This document shows, piece by piece, positions 37,135 to 46,184 of a stretch of DNA of 64,000 nt. Source of the stretch: JASJBU01 sp963797085 (GTDB lineage: Bacteria > Pseudomonadota > Gammaproteobacteria > Chromatiales > Chromatiaceae); contig CAWCOA010000011.1 in NCBI GenBank assembly GCA_963797085.1, forward strand, positions 413,786 to 477,785. The letters are read 5' to 3'. Position 1 is the first letter of the stretch, and every line of letters starts with the position of its first letter. The notes under the pieces are model-generated. The model searched no databases. It saw only the letters and a program-made list of their open reading frames with translations, and was not told the origin of the DNA. The position numbers and the translations under genes are program-made.

Positions 37135-37884
37135 TCAGCGTTTATATCCCCGATGTATCGCGACAATTCCACCTGTCAAATTGAAATATTCGCAACGCTC
37201 AAACCCAGCCTGCTGCATCATCTGCTTGAGGGTTTCCTGGTCAGGGTGCATGCGGATCGATTCCGCCAGATAGCGATAACTGTCTTCATCCTTGGTGAAC
37301 AGTTTGCCAATTTTTGGCATCAGATAGAACGAGTACAGATCATAAATCGCTTGCAGGATTTTGCTGGTCGGCTTGGAAAATTCCAGCACCATCAGTCGGC
37401 CATCGGGTTTCACCACCCGATAAATAGCCTCCAGAGCGAGTTGTTTGTGGGTGATATTGCGCAGGCCGAAACCGATGGTGACACAATTAAAATAGTCATC
37501 CGGAAAGGGTAAACGCTGAGCGTCTGTCTGAATGTAGCGGATATTGTCGACATGGCCTTCATCCAGCATGCGAGAACGCCCCTGCTCCAGCATCGCGTTA
37601 TTGATATCAGAAAACACCACCAGTCCATCAAGACCCACTAATCTGCTAAAACGTGCAGACAGGTCACCGGTGCCTGCTGCCAGATCCAACATCTTGCAGC
37701 CTTTGCGTACGCCGCAAATCTTAGTGACCTGCCGTTTCCATAGTCGATGCACGCCGAATGACATCAGGTCATTCATAAGATCATATTTATTGGCAACAGA
37801 ATCGAAGACAGCCCTGACCCGACTGGCCTTTTCTTCTGCCTGTATGGTCTGGAAGCCAAAGTGAGTGGTGTTGTTGGTTGGCAT
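37135..37884 (-). CDS. ubiE: ubiquinone/menaquinone C-methyltransferase
   Basis: UbiE methylates the ring carbon of demethylmenaquinol and of the ubiquinone precursor using S-adenosylmethionine. The 249-residue length is normal. Motifs: FDSVANKYDLMNDLMSFGVH, the SAM loop LDLAAGTGDLS, VVFSDINNAMLEQG, FNCVTIGFGLRN and VLEFSKP. No ubiJ or ubiB follows, although these normally form an operon with ubiE in Gammaproteobacteria, so the gene appears to be displaced here. Confidence 0.92.
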   Translation of the reverse strand: MPTNNTTHFGFQTIQAEEKASRVRAVFDSVANKYDLMNDLMSFGVHRLWKRQVTKICGVRKGCKMLDLAAGTGDLSARFSRLVGLDGLVVFSDINNAMLEQGRSRMLDEGHVDNIRYIQTDAQRLPFPDDYFNCVTIGFGLRNITHKQLALEAIYRVVKPDGRLMVLEFSKPTSKILQAIYDLYSFYLMPKIGKLFTKDEDSYRYLAESIRMHPDQETLKQMMQQAGFERCEYFNLTGGIVAIHRGYKR

Positions 37885-38684
37885 ACTGCTATCGCTCCAG
37901 TGTACTGCTTAGTTTGATAACGATTTATCTAGCGTCAGCTTTCTGCAATCCGTAGACAGCCAAGCTGCATAGATAAAGGCAATAGATAGAATTGATTCTT
38001 TCCTTTCGCATAAAGAAGAGGGTTAAGCCTGTTCTTTTCCTACGTGAATTATTCTATGAAATTGATATTTCCCCTGTATTTCTCGTCTCAAATAAACTGT
38101 ATCGATTTGTTTCAAGAGTAGAGCCAAGTGAAATCTATGAAATATCTCTACATTCACTCTTTACTGAATCAGAGCGTTGTTGAACGCGCAAATCACAAAG
38201 AAGGCATTCGATGTCTGAATCCCAGCATCGAGCGGCGGAAATAGGCAGTAGCGCCGACAGAGCGGTCATTGACCTCAGACAATCAACATCTCACATTAAG
38301 CCAAGAAAGCTGTCATTGGCGGGGCAGAATATAGGAGTTTATATTCATACAGCCAGCAGGTGACAGCAGGACGCACAAAGTAGCCTGTTAGATTTACTAA
38401 ATCGTGATACTTCCCCAAATGCAAACCTGCCCATTTACAACGCCGCTATTGGATGTACTACAAATGCATTTAGTAATCAGTAGATTATGGCTTATTTTAC
38501 CAACATTGGAGGCAGGTCTTTTTAGCCTTTCCAAAATAATATTCTTCGGTAAAAAAAGCCTATACGGCTGTAGATTTGAGATTATAGAAATAGTTCGTGA
38601 GAATGCGAGCTGTCAATGCTTGTAAGATTGAAAAGTAGGATAATCCGAATATTGGAGGAAGGATGAATACAAGGAGTAACCGAC
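37885..38684. other. long intergenic region with repeat copy B
   Basis: About 800 bases without a supportable gene. It is AT-rich in places (37990-38160 and 38460-38600) and includes repeat copy B at 38251-38420. Short open frames have no ribosome site and unusual composition. Confidence 0.5.
38251..38420. repeat. dispersed intergenic repeat, copy B
   Basis: This is the second copy of the family described at 33562-33734. Shared blocks include CCGACAGAGCGGTCATTG, AGAAAGCTG-CATTG, TATTCATAC and GTGACAGC-GGACG-CAAA. The blocks occur in the same order and same orientation. Confidence 0.6.
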
Positions 38685-40389
38685 ATGAAAAAACAGACAT
38701 TGTCACGCAGCCTCACTGCAAATCTCAGGGTAAAGCTTAACCTTTTCAGTTTCCTATTTCTCACCTTGCTCATCACCCTGGTCATCACACCAGTTTCCCA
38801 TGCCCAGACAACAGTTTGGGTAAGTACAGATTCAGACGGTAACGAAGCCAACGGCAGTCATTCTTATCCGTCAATATCCTCTGAAGGTCGTTATATTGCT
38901 TTTGAATCGTCATCGGACAATCTGGTACCGAACGATACCAATGCGACCTACGATATCTTTCTCCATGACAGAGACACCGGAGAAACCACACGAGTCAGCG
39001 TCGATTCTGAAGGCAATCAGGCAGATTCTGCAACGCTTTTTCAATCACTCATGCCGAGCATTTCGGCGGATGGCCGTTTCATCGCCTTCTGGTCTTCGGC
39101 TGACAATCTGGTTCCCGATGATACTAATGCCAATTGGGATGCCTTCGTGCATGATCGTATCACCGGCGAAACGACCCGGGTTAATGTCACACCTGAGGGT
39201 GAGCAATCGATCTTCGGCAGCGGTTCACCCGTTATCTCGGGTGATGGTCGATATGTCGCCTTCAGCGCCTATGACTTTCTGACTCTGGACGATACCAATG
39301 AGCAATGGGATGTCTTCGTATACGACCGAGAAGACGGTCAATTATCGCTGGTCAGTGTGGATTCCGAGAACCAGGCGGCTGATGGTAACAGTTGGGTAAG
39401 ATTTATCTCTGCTGATGGACGCTACGTGGTATTTGAATCCCTGGCGACCAATCTGGTACCAACAGACAACAATGCAGCTTGGGATGTCTTCGTACATGAC
39501 CGTGAAACGGGTGAGACCTCAAGGGTGAGTGTAGACTCGCAAGGTAACGAGGCAAACAACGATGCGGAGTGGTTTATGACATCGATGTCGATTTCCGCTG
39601 ATGGCCGCTATGTTGCCTTTCACTCCTATGCCGACAATCTGGTTCCAGACGATACGAACCAGGTCGACGATATCTTCTTACATGATAGATTGAGTGGAGA
39701 GACAACACGGATCAGCGTGGACTCGCAAGGTAATGAAGCCAATGGCTTCAGTGATTCGGCTTCGATCTCATCTGATGGGCGATATGTGACATTTTTCTCC
39801 AGTGCCGACAATCTGGTCTTGGACGATACTAACGGCGCGTGGGATGCCTTCGTGCATGATCGAAAAATCTGCTAAGACCTTCAGGGTGAGTGTCGATTCT
39901 GCTGGTAACGAAGCCAATGGCGGAAGCCTCAATCCTGTCATATCCGCTAATGGAATGTATGTGTCATTTCAGTCTTATGCGGACAATCTGGTAGCCGACC
40001 TGACCTCCACCTACTCCGGTAATGAGATTTTTGTCCATGGTCCTTTGCCGCAAGTACTCGAACTGACCATCGATATCGCCCCACGGCGTGATCCGAACCG
40101 GATCAATCCGGAACATGGGCAGATTGAGGTTGCCATCCTCGGGGACGAATCCTTCGACTTGACCCTGATAGACCCGCAATCAGTCAGATTCGGTCCAGCA
40201 GAGGCACCATCCCTGCGTGATCGTATCGTAGATATCAATCGTGATGGCGCTGTTGATTGGGTCTTTTCCTTCAAAACTGAAGAGACGGGTATCTCATGTA
40301 GCGATTCGGAAGCCACTCTGCGTGGTGAAACCTACGATGAAACAGCGTTTGCCGGTACCGATAGGATCATAACTCTCTGCTGCAGATAA
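38685..40389 (+). CDS. secreted beta-propeller (PD40/TolB-like) protein, frameshifted
   Basis: A signal peptide (about 17-39) is followed by about seven repeats of roughly 55 residues containing the pattern SADGRYVAF, then a loop with ADNLVPDDTN, then VFVHDRETGETTRVSVDS. These match WD40-like PD40 blades, so the protein should fold as a beta-propeller outside the cytoplasm. A run of five A residues (39863-39867) breaks the frame in the last blade; the next frame continues SAKTFRVSVDSAGNEANGG to the stop at 40389. The C-terminal domain (TIDIAPRRDPNRINPE, VAILGDESFDLTLIDPQSVR) resembles a short domain of many extracellular proteins. Function unknown. Confidence 0.75.
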
Positions 40390-40521
40390 TCTACTGGGAC
40401 TATTTCAGATTAGGTGTAGATATCAAGAAACCACTGAGATTGCGCTAGCTAGGGCCACAGGGGTGTGCACACTGTCGTTCGCCCCCTGAGTCCAGTCGAT
40501 AGATTTAAAGGGAGCAAGGAA

Positions 40522-40773
40522 ATGAAGCTTGCTAATTCTCTAATTATTGCAATGTTTGTTTTGTTTACTGGTTGTACTACTACAGTGAATAATTATCCTG
40601 ATGGATTAATCGGAATCTGGGGTAATTCTAATGACAATGGAAAGACAATTTGGGGTTATGACGAATATTTACCAGATGGCACTATAAAGAGTTGGGGGAC
40701 AAGTCCAGTCGATAATTCTCATTTTGAATTTGAAGGAAAGTATAAGGGGGTATGGTGGCCAGCAATTTGCTGA
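40522..40773 (+). CDS. small lipoprotein, probably cut by a transposon
   Basis: GGAGCAAGG precedes the ATG at 40522. The N-terminus has the lipobox LFTGC, so the product should be a lipoprotein with its lipidated Cys at residue 14. The rest (YPDGLIGIWGNSNDNGKTIW) suggests a small beta-rich secreted domain. The gene ends after 83 codons inside what may be the left end of the transposon at 40.77-43.09 kb, and the last residues (VWWPAIC) look abrupt, so the original protein was probably longer. Confidence 0.55.
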   Translation: MKLANSLIIAMFVLFTGCTTTVNNYPDGLIGIWGNSNDNGKTIWGYDEYLPDGTIKSWGTSPVDNSHFEFEGKYKGVWWPAIC

Positions 40774-40810
40774 AAAGTGCCTTGGGTCAGATAACCTGAT
40801 CTCCTGGATA

Positions 40811-42502
40811 CTAAGTTGACCCCAATTTAAAAACCAGGCGCAGATGGGTGCGCGGAAATTGGGTTTGTGTCGCATTCAGTTCCTCACACAATTTCCGGAT
40901 CGCTGCATCGGAACAGGCATTCGCCATGTGATGCAGACGCACCGTTAGCGTGCCTTCTTTGTCGTTGGGCAAGAGGTCTGCCTCGGTGGTGTAAAGGCTT
41001 TGCAAAAGGCGACGAGCCTGATCGGGATGTGACAGGATCTCGCGCAGGCTATTCGCCATTGCTGTCTCCGCCCGATAAGCAATCATCTTGATCGTGTCGA
41101 TCAGCGGTTTGCTCTGGGTACTGAGCTGAGAAAACTTTGCCTCCTCAGGCAGTTCATCCACCGAGATATGCCGTGGTGTGTGCTTGCGTGCGTCTTTGAG
41201 TGTTTGAATTTCCATCTGCAGCACTTCGATCTCTTCTTGCAAATTGGCTTTGCGTTGCATGAAAACGGCAACGGGTTTTGGCTCAATCGGCTCATCGAGG
41301 TTCATGGCGCCGAATTGGGCCAAGCGGCGGTTGAGTTTTCCTGTGCAGGAGCGCACCTGGCCATCGAGCTGACGGTAATCGGGGTTGACCACCGCTAGGG
41401 GCTCGGAAATCACTTCGGTGTTATAGTCCACCAGGCGGTCCAAGCTATAGTGTTCGCGGGCATACTTGAAGAAATTTTCCTGAGACCATCGGGCGAACAT
41501 CGCCCCCGCCAATGGGGCGAAGTCCGAACGGTAATCGGTGGTGAGAATGGCCGTCTGATGACCCCGCTCGGTGAGCTTGCGGATCTCGCGTACCCACAGT
41601 TTATTGCTCAAGCAGCTGCCGCGTTCGGCCAGCTTCATTTCGACAACCTGTCCGCTTACCAGCGCGACGGGCTGGGGATGGAATTCCTCTGCAGGCCAAT
41701 CCTCATTCGCATACTTGCGATAGGTCAGACAGGCCACCCGTTGTCGTTTCATCCGAGCGAAAAACGCAGGACTGTATCCTTCTCGATCAAACACCAGGGT
41801 AAAACGGTGACGCAGTGGGTCGGCTCCCAATGCCTCGGCACTGGGTTGCTCGGGCACATCGCGATCCAAGCGCGGGAGGATCTCTTGTTCGATCACTTTG
41901 ATCAGCCCGGGATCCACGGCTTGGTTCACAACAAAGAAGGGCTGGCCATCCATTGCATTGACCCAGTAGTCAGAAGTCGCACGCAGGCACAAGCGTTGGC
42001 GTGCCACATAATGGCGGGGCAGTTGGGTTTGCTGGCCGTGATAAACGCGTACATGGCCATCGATGTAGAGCGTACCCGCTTGCTCTGGCGCTGCCTCCAT
42101 CCACTGCTTGCACACCTCGGCACTCCATTGCTTGGGCTGATCATCCTGGCAGAGCAGGCGAATCTTATGGCGCAGGGTACGCACTTCCGGGACCCGGTCC
42201 AATCCCAACAGTTGGCCCCACTCACCGGGAGCACAATAGCGCAGTGATTCGATCGACTTCAGCCGGGCGAGCGCCATGAAGGCGAGCAAAATAAACAGGC
42301 TATCGAGTCCGTAATAGCCTTTGGGCAGGGTAAAAAAGCGCTCTGTTGAGCTGAGCAACCCCACCGCCAACAATGCCGGCAGCGCGAACAGTACACCCCC
42401 GTTGGGTACATCCAAGGCACCTTGAAAATCCGGCGACACGGCTACCAACTCACCGATACTGGCCGCCAGGCGCGCTTCGATATTGCAGGTTCCCATGCCC
42501 AT
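40811..42502 (-). CDS. DDE-type transposase ORF (downstream frame)
   Basis: The long frame is open from near the slippery site at 42562 to the TAG at 40811; an internal ATG gives 563 residues. Candidate catalytic acids lie in TLYIDGHVRVYHG, LVFDREGYSP and RWSQENFFKYAREHY, the order expected for a DDE transposase with an IS4-like Y-x-x-x-x-E-x-x-x-Y region. A coiled coil (about 435-455) occurs near the C-terminus. The family name is not certain. A minus-one ribosomal shift would fuse the frame to the HTH ORF for a total of about 736 residues. Confidence 0.7.
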   Translation of the reverse strand: MGMGTCNIEARLAASIGELVAVSPDFQGALDVPNGGVLFALPALLAVGLLSSTERFFTLPKGYYGLDSLFILLAFMALARLKSIESLRYCAPGEWGQLLGLDRVPEVRTLRHKIRLLCQDDQPKQWSAEVCKQWMEAAPEQAGTLYIDGHVRVYHGQQTQLPRHYVARQRLCLRATSDYWVNAMDGQPFFVVNQAVDPGLIKVIEQEILPRLDRDVPEQPSAEALGADPLRHRFTLVFDREGYSPAFFARMKRQRVACLTYRKYANEDWPAEEFHPQPVALVSGQVVEMKLAERGSCLSNKLWVREIRKLTERGHQTAILTTDYRSDFAPLAGAMFARWSQENFFKYAREHYSLDRLVDYNTEVISEPLAVVNPDYRQLDGQVRSCTGKLNRRLAQFGAMNLDEPIEPKPVAVFMQRKANLQEEIEVLQMEIQTLKDARKHTPRHISVDELPEEAKFSQLSTQSKPLIDTIKMIAYRAETAMANSLREILSHPDQARRLLQSLYTTEADLLPNDKEGTLTVRLHHMANACSDAAIRKLCEELNATQTQFPRTHLRLVFKLGST

Positions 42503-42543
42503 CAGCGCGCGGCTGTCCTGGGCACTGCGTTCGCTCTTGCTAC

Positions 42544-43020
42544 TCAGCTGTGTGACGGGTGCTTTTTTTTAGCGGGCTTGTGTAGCCGTCCGGCACGCAC
42601 GGCCTTGGACAGGGTGTCTGGCTTGAGACCCAATTGATCGGCAACCTCCGGCGTCTCCAGCCCCTGGTCGAATAACTGCTGCGCCTGCGTAAGCACCGGA
42701 GGCGTCAATACGGCTGGCCCGCGGCCCTTGCGTTTGGCATAGAATCCTTTCGGCCCGGTTTCACGATAAAGCTTCACCGCCCGCTTGATGCTGATCTTCG
42801 GCACCCCAAAGGCGCGGGCAATCTCGGCCTGTTGGGTATTACCGTTGACACAGAACTGCGCGGTGATCATCCGAAACGAGTCGATATCTTGCGCGTCGTG
42901 GACGAACACCGGCATGTTGCCATTGAAGTAGGTGACTTGGCCTTCCCGTTTACTAAACGCCAGTAGTGGCGTGATATGGGTCACCCCGTCGGGAAAGAAA
43001 GGGAACTGAATCTGAGGCAT
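42544..43020 (-). CDS. helix-turn-helix N-terminal part of the transposase
   Basis: The 158-residue product contains two helix-turn-helix segments (QQAEIARAFGVPKISIKRAV and TPEVADQLGLKPDTLSKAV) that should recognise the transposon ends. It stops at 42544, directly after the slippery A AAA AAG (42562-42568). The short form alone may act as a repressor, as in other frameshift-regulated IS elements. Confidence 0.7.
   Translation of the reverse strand: MPQIQFPFFPDGVTHITPLLAFSKREGQVTYFNGNMPVFVHDAQDIDSFRMITAQFCVNGNTQQAEIARAFGVPKISIKRAVKLYRETGPKGFYAKRKGRGPAVLTPPVLTQAQQLFDQGLETPEVADQLGLKPDTLSKAVRAGRLHKPAKKKHPSHS
42562..42568 (-). promoter_or_regulatory. slippery site for programmed -1 frameshifting
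   Basis: On the minus strand the coding frame of the HTH ORF reads A AAA AAG, the classical efficient bacterial slippery heptamer, inside a run of eight A residues. A one-base backward slip enters the open frame of the DDE ORF exactly (next codon GCA). The zero-frame stop follows six codons later. Confidence 0.65.
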
Positions 43021-43090
43021 CGCTTCTCACCGAGTCAGTATGGGCAGGCACAAAAGGCGTGCTCGGCCAAAATCGGTATCTTTTCAAAAT

Positions 43091-43304
43091 CCGAGCACCA
43101 AAGAAAGCGCAGATGAGACCTGGCGCACTGTCCTCTTGTTAGCCTTTGATTTTCTGAAGGTTCCTCCCAGAACCTGGCACCTCTGACTAAAACACGAGAT
43201 CAGGTTGTCTGTGGGTGGAATCGCAATACCATCCGAAAAGGGCGAGATCAGCTCGATAACACTAAGGACTTCGCTGATCAGTACCATCGATGTGGAAGAA
43301 AAAA
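43091..43304. other. gap between the IS-like element and the ISAzo13 remnant
   Basis: About 210 bases that contain the outer arm of the inverted repeat (CCGAGCAC at 43091-43098) and no gene. The right boundary of the IS-like element probably lies in or just before this stretch. Confidence 0.35.
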
Positions 43305-43716
43305 AAGCGGTTTACTGAGTTGGTTATCGATGCGGATAATGGCCCTGAAAATAACGGGCGCAGAACACAATGGTTAAAACGGTTGATAGACTTGGCGGAT
43401 GAACATCAAATCAAGGTGCAAGCTGACTTACTATCCACCGTACCACAGCAAATATAATCCCGTAGAGCGTCTATGGGGGATACTGGAAAATCACTGGCGA
43501 GGTGAGTTCCTGGAATCGGTGGAGAAAACACTGGGCTTAGCAAGAACTATGACTTACAAGGGAATTAATCCGATAGTGAGAAAAGTGACTCGGTTCTACA
43601 ACAGCGGCATTTCGGTCGCTAAAAATGCTATGCGCGAAGTAGAGGAGAGATTGGAAAGAAAAGAGGGTCTGGAATCATGGTTTATCACTATCAGTCCAGC
43701 ATCGAATCTCGGTTAA
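43305..43716 (+). pseudogene. ISAzo13-type transposase C-terminal remnant
   Basis: The first frame reads KRFTELVIDADNGPENNGRR then TQWLKRLIDLADEHQIKVQ; a frame change at about 43417-43420 leads to LTYYPPYHSKYNPVERLWG, which keeps the second DDE segment of ISAzo13-family transposases, and the remainder MTYKGINPIVRKVTRFYN and LESWFITISP matches their C-terminus. The N-terminal two thirds are absent, so the copy is dead. Confidence 0.8.
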
Positions 43717-43896
43717 TTCTTTTTTACATGGTCCTAACATCTAGCTATTCAGACTCAATAACTGGATATCACTCCAACCATACACATCTGAATGAATTGA
43801 TCGCCGATTCGACCATGGCTGATGTAATCCTCGATTGTTTAGGAGTGTGTCCAGCTGTTATATATAATTACTTGCTAAACTATCGTTTTAGGATAT

Positions 43897-44970
43897 TCAG
43901 TTCCCTTTAGCCAAGCAATCCTTGTCAGCGCAGATTCTGCACCCACCATTACACAAATCCTGATAATGGCAGGTCTCGCAGTATGTGTATAATCGCTTTT
44001 GTCTAAAGCGCCGTAGTCCCTCGCTCACAGCCCATTTCGCTGAATCCAAACTGTCAATAGTTCCGAGTTTTGTGTCACAAAAGGAACAAGGCTTGTAAGA
44101 ACCAGCAGTCGTAACTGCTAAATATGCGTTACCACCTTGGCAGCCGTTGATATCAAAGAATTCCAACTCTTTCCTGCTGAGCTTATTCGCAGCTAATGCT
44201 GAAAATAAAGAGCAGTCGAGCATAAGTACAAGGTTATATTTTTGCGATAGGTTACGAATCAATGGTATGAGTTTAATTTCTTGTGCAGGGGTAAGTAGCA
44301 TGCTTTTAAAATCATTGTTTGCCCCTGTCAATTTAAACTTGAGTGCTAGTACTTGTGCAATATTGTGCTGGGAACACCATCGCCATATTTCCGGTAATTG
44401 AGAATAGGTACATGACGAGATCAGTACATTGATTCCTGGATTTATTCCTTCGATCTGCAAACACTTTACCACCGAGGATAATCGGTCAAGTTCAGATGCG
44501 TCATGGCAGCTTATATGAATATTCCCAAAGACATGGCAGTCTCTTGCTGATACTTTATTTATCAGAAGGCCATTCGTAGTAACATTCGGTACAATCCGCT
44601 TGCTTCTTGCATAACTAGCAATCTCATATATATCAGTGTTTATAAAAGGCTCACCACCTCCCAAAGCGATCGTAAATACATTCATGCTGGCGAGATGATC
44701 GATAATACTTCTCGCTTTAGAAAGTGACATATCCGGATGTTCTTTTGGTTGCATATCAACATAACAACCAGAGCATTTCAGATTGCATCGATCTGTTATG
44801 CTGATATGGACATCAAGTGGTGAACTGAAAATACCCTTCGGTAAATCATTGCTTGGTGGAATACCCAAGTTATCTGCATAATCAGGACCGACAAAGGCAG
44901 TAAAGCCGGGGTGTTCTGAATAAACGATACCTCCAAACCATTCACGCCTTGATTTACGGATTAACTTCAT
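43897..44970 (-). CDS. radical SAM/SPASM enzyme
   Basis: From the ATG at 44970 the 357-residue protein starts with RREWFGGIVY, which resembles the peptide-binding (PqqD-like) motif found at the start of several peptide-modifying radical SAM enzymes. The 4Fe-4S cluster motif CNLKCSGC has Cys62, Cys66 and Cys69, followed by GGGEPF (SAM-binding). The C-terminus has a complete SPASM pattern: GSYKPCSFC, then C-x2-C-x5-C-x3-C in CETCHYQDLCNGGC, then further Cys. Such enzymes modify ribosomal peptides. It is preceded on the same strand by a four-helix membrane protein. No precursor peptide was found nearby. A longer frame starts at 45009 and overlaps that gene. Confidence 0.8.
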   Translation of the reverse strand: MKLIRKSRREWFGGIVYSEHPGFTAFVGPDYADNLGIPPSNDLPKGIFSSPLDVHISITDRCNLKCSGCYVDMQPKEHPDMSLSKARSIIDHLASMNVFTIALGGGEPFINTDIYEIASYARSKRIVPNVTTNGLLINKVSARDCHVFGNIHISCHDASELDRLSSVVKCLQIEGINPGINVLISSCTYSQLPEIWRWCSQHNIAQVLALKFKLTGANNDFKSMLLTPAQEIKLIPLIRNLSQKYNLVLMLDCSLFSALAANKLSRKELEFFDINGCQGGNAYLAVTTAGSYKPCSFCDTKLGTIDSLDSAKWAVSEGLRRFRQKRLYTYCETCHYQDLCNGGCRICADKDCLAKGN

Positions 44971-44992
44971 ATTTCTCGGATAATGCCACTTG

Positions 44993-45595
44993 TCAATACA
45001 TTTGCCCAAATAGACTTATGATGAAGAACCAGGCAATCATGATCAGAATGTAAATCACCCCAACAAAAACAAGATTGGAAACCCTGGGGCCGTGTTTATA
45101 TATCTGTTGAATCAGCAAAAAGGTTGACAGGATCCACGCAATAAAAGGTCCAAACGAATAAACTAAAGCATGGAATATATAGACGGCTTTAAAATCGTAA
45201 ACCCGCCAAATTCCCATAAAGAAAAGCAATATACCAACAATGACGCTGATCAGAACACAGTTTTTTAGATGTCTATAAGCATTTTGAATAAATTCGTTGA
45301 GCGCTGCTTTATGCAGAGTTTCATCTGATTCGCTATCACCGCTCAAGGCAGCTTTCCCCTTTGAGTGAAGGATCAAGGATCCAACAATTTCAAATACAAA
45401 GGAGGCTGGAACTGAAAAGATTATGATAAAGGGCATATAACCGGCGCCACCTGAAAAATTTGCAAGGGGCCTGGGCGAATTCTTAGTATGCCTTTGTCCT
45501 TTTGATTCTGACTGATCACAGTCATATGCATCCTTGTGAGATTGATAATCAGATTGAGACTGATTATCAGCTTTGGTCGGGTTTCGACTCACCAC
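44993..45595 (-). CDS. multi-pass membrane protein
   Basis: The 200-residue protein begins with about 50 polar residues, then shows three to four hydrophobic helices (FIIIFSVPASFVFEIVGSLI, LISVIVGILLFFMGIW, FHALVYSFGPFIAWILSTF and VGVIYILIMIAWFFIISLF). No family was recognised. It is just upstream of the radical SAM gene on the same strand, with 22 bases between if that gene starts at 44970, so it is a plausible partner, for example for export or membrane anchoring of a modified product. The start is uncertain: the frame begins at a GTG (45595), while an internal ATG (MPFIIIF) is possible. Confidence 0.6.
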   Translation of the reverse strand: MVSRNPTKADNQSQSDYQSHKDAYDCDQSESKGQRHTKNSPRPLANFSGGAGYMPFIIIFSVPASFVFEIVGSLILHSKGKAALSGDSESDETLHKAALNEFIQNAYRHLKNCVLISVIVGILLFFMGIWRVYDFKAVYIFHALVYSFGPFIAWILSTFLLIQQIYKHGPRVSNLVFVGVIYILIMIAWFFIISLFGQMY

Positions 45596-46184
45596 ACATA
45601 TATATATTATGAATCAGAATGAAGTTTTCGAAAAGCCTGCATCGTTATGTATCACAATGATTTATTTATAACCCCCTGAATATAAAAACTGCCACACATA
45701 CTCTAAATCAAGGGATGTTTCAGGACGCTCAGTTAAGAAATCAATCCTGAAATTAAAAGCTATCGTGATCTTAATGTATCAGTACTGATTGAGGAACATA
45801 ACAACGTCAACCAATAGAGTCTATGATACCGTTTCAAACTCTAACCACAATGAATCACGAATGCCTCCAGAGCTATAGTTTTATATGGACGGCTTACAGC
45901 TTCACTGAGTCGTACACTGACTGAATCAGGGAGTAGGCGGTAAGAGATTTTTTACAGTGTCTCTGGCGCGCCTAAAGCTGTCAGTCAGAATCAAGGATTC
46001 GTGGTACGTCTCTAATTATACGTTAACTGATCTATGTCACTTTCGTGCACACTAGCAGTTTTCTATACTTTCATTAGGAGTCTGAGTTAGAGACGACTAT
46101 TGAGCTAGGGATGCTGCGTAAAAAAGTCCGTCTCCAGTGGTCCTCAGGCACGCAGCACCCGCTGTTCACAGGGAGGTATCTGTG
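45596..46184. other. intergenic region with repeat copy C
   Basis: About 590 bases between divergent genes, AT-rich near 45600-45720. No precursor-peptide-like ORF with a ribosome site was found on the minus strand; the longest candidate frames are under 15 codons. Repeat copy C occurs at 45973-46020. Confidence 0.5.
45973..46020. repeat. dispersed intergenic repeat, copy C (partial)
   Basis: The segment AAAGCTGTCAGTCAGAATCA followed by GGATTCGTGGTAC matches the right end of copy A (33692-33734) at most positions. Only the last third of the repeat is present. Confidence 0.6.

Larger units (their letters stand above)
40765..43090 (-). mobile_element. IS-like element with two-frame transposase
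   Basis: The unit contains a short helix-turn-helix ORF and a long transposase ORF joined by a slippery site. A GTGCTCGG / CCGAGCAC inverted repeat lies upstream of the first ORF at 43059-43098. Weak terminal similarity (ATTTTGAAAAG at the right, ATTTGCTGAAAAG at the left, both reading inward) may mark the ends, but the boundaries are approximate. No target-site duplication was identified. Confidence 0.6.

Noticed and set aside
37885..38684. Hidden tRNA, riboswitch or small gene in the 800-base gap after ubiE
   Set aside because: No cloverleaf, known riboswitch core or ORF with a ribosome site was recognised; only the repeat copy stands out.
38685..39875. Repeated DNA blocks read as a possible CRISPR or tandem array
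   Set aside because: The repeats are in-frame coding units of about 165 bases belonging to propeller blades, with no spacer structure.
45596..46184. Short minus-strand frames as RiPP precursor candidates for the radical SAM enzyme
   Set aside because: All are under about 15 codons, without a ribosome site, leader or conserved core.
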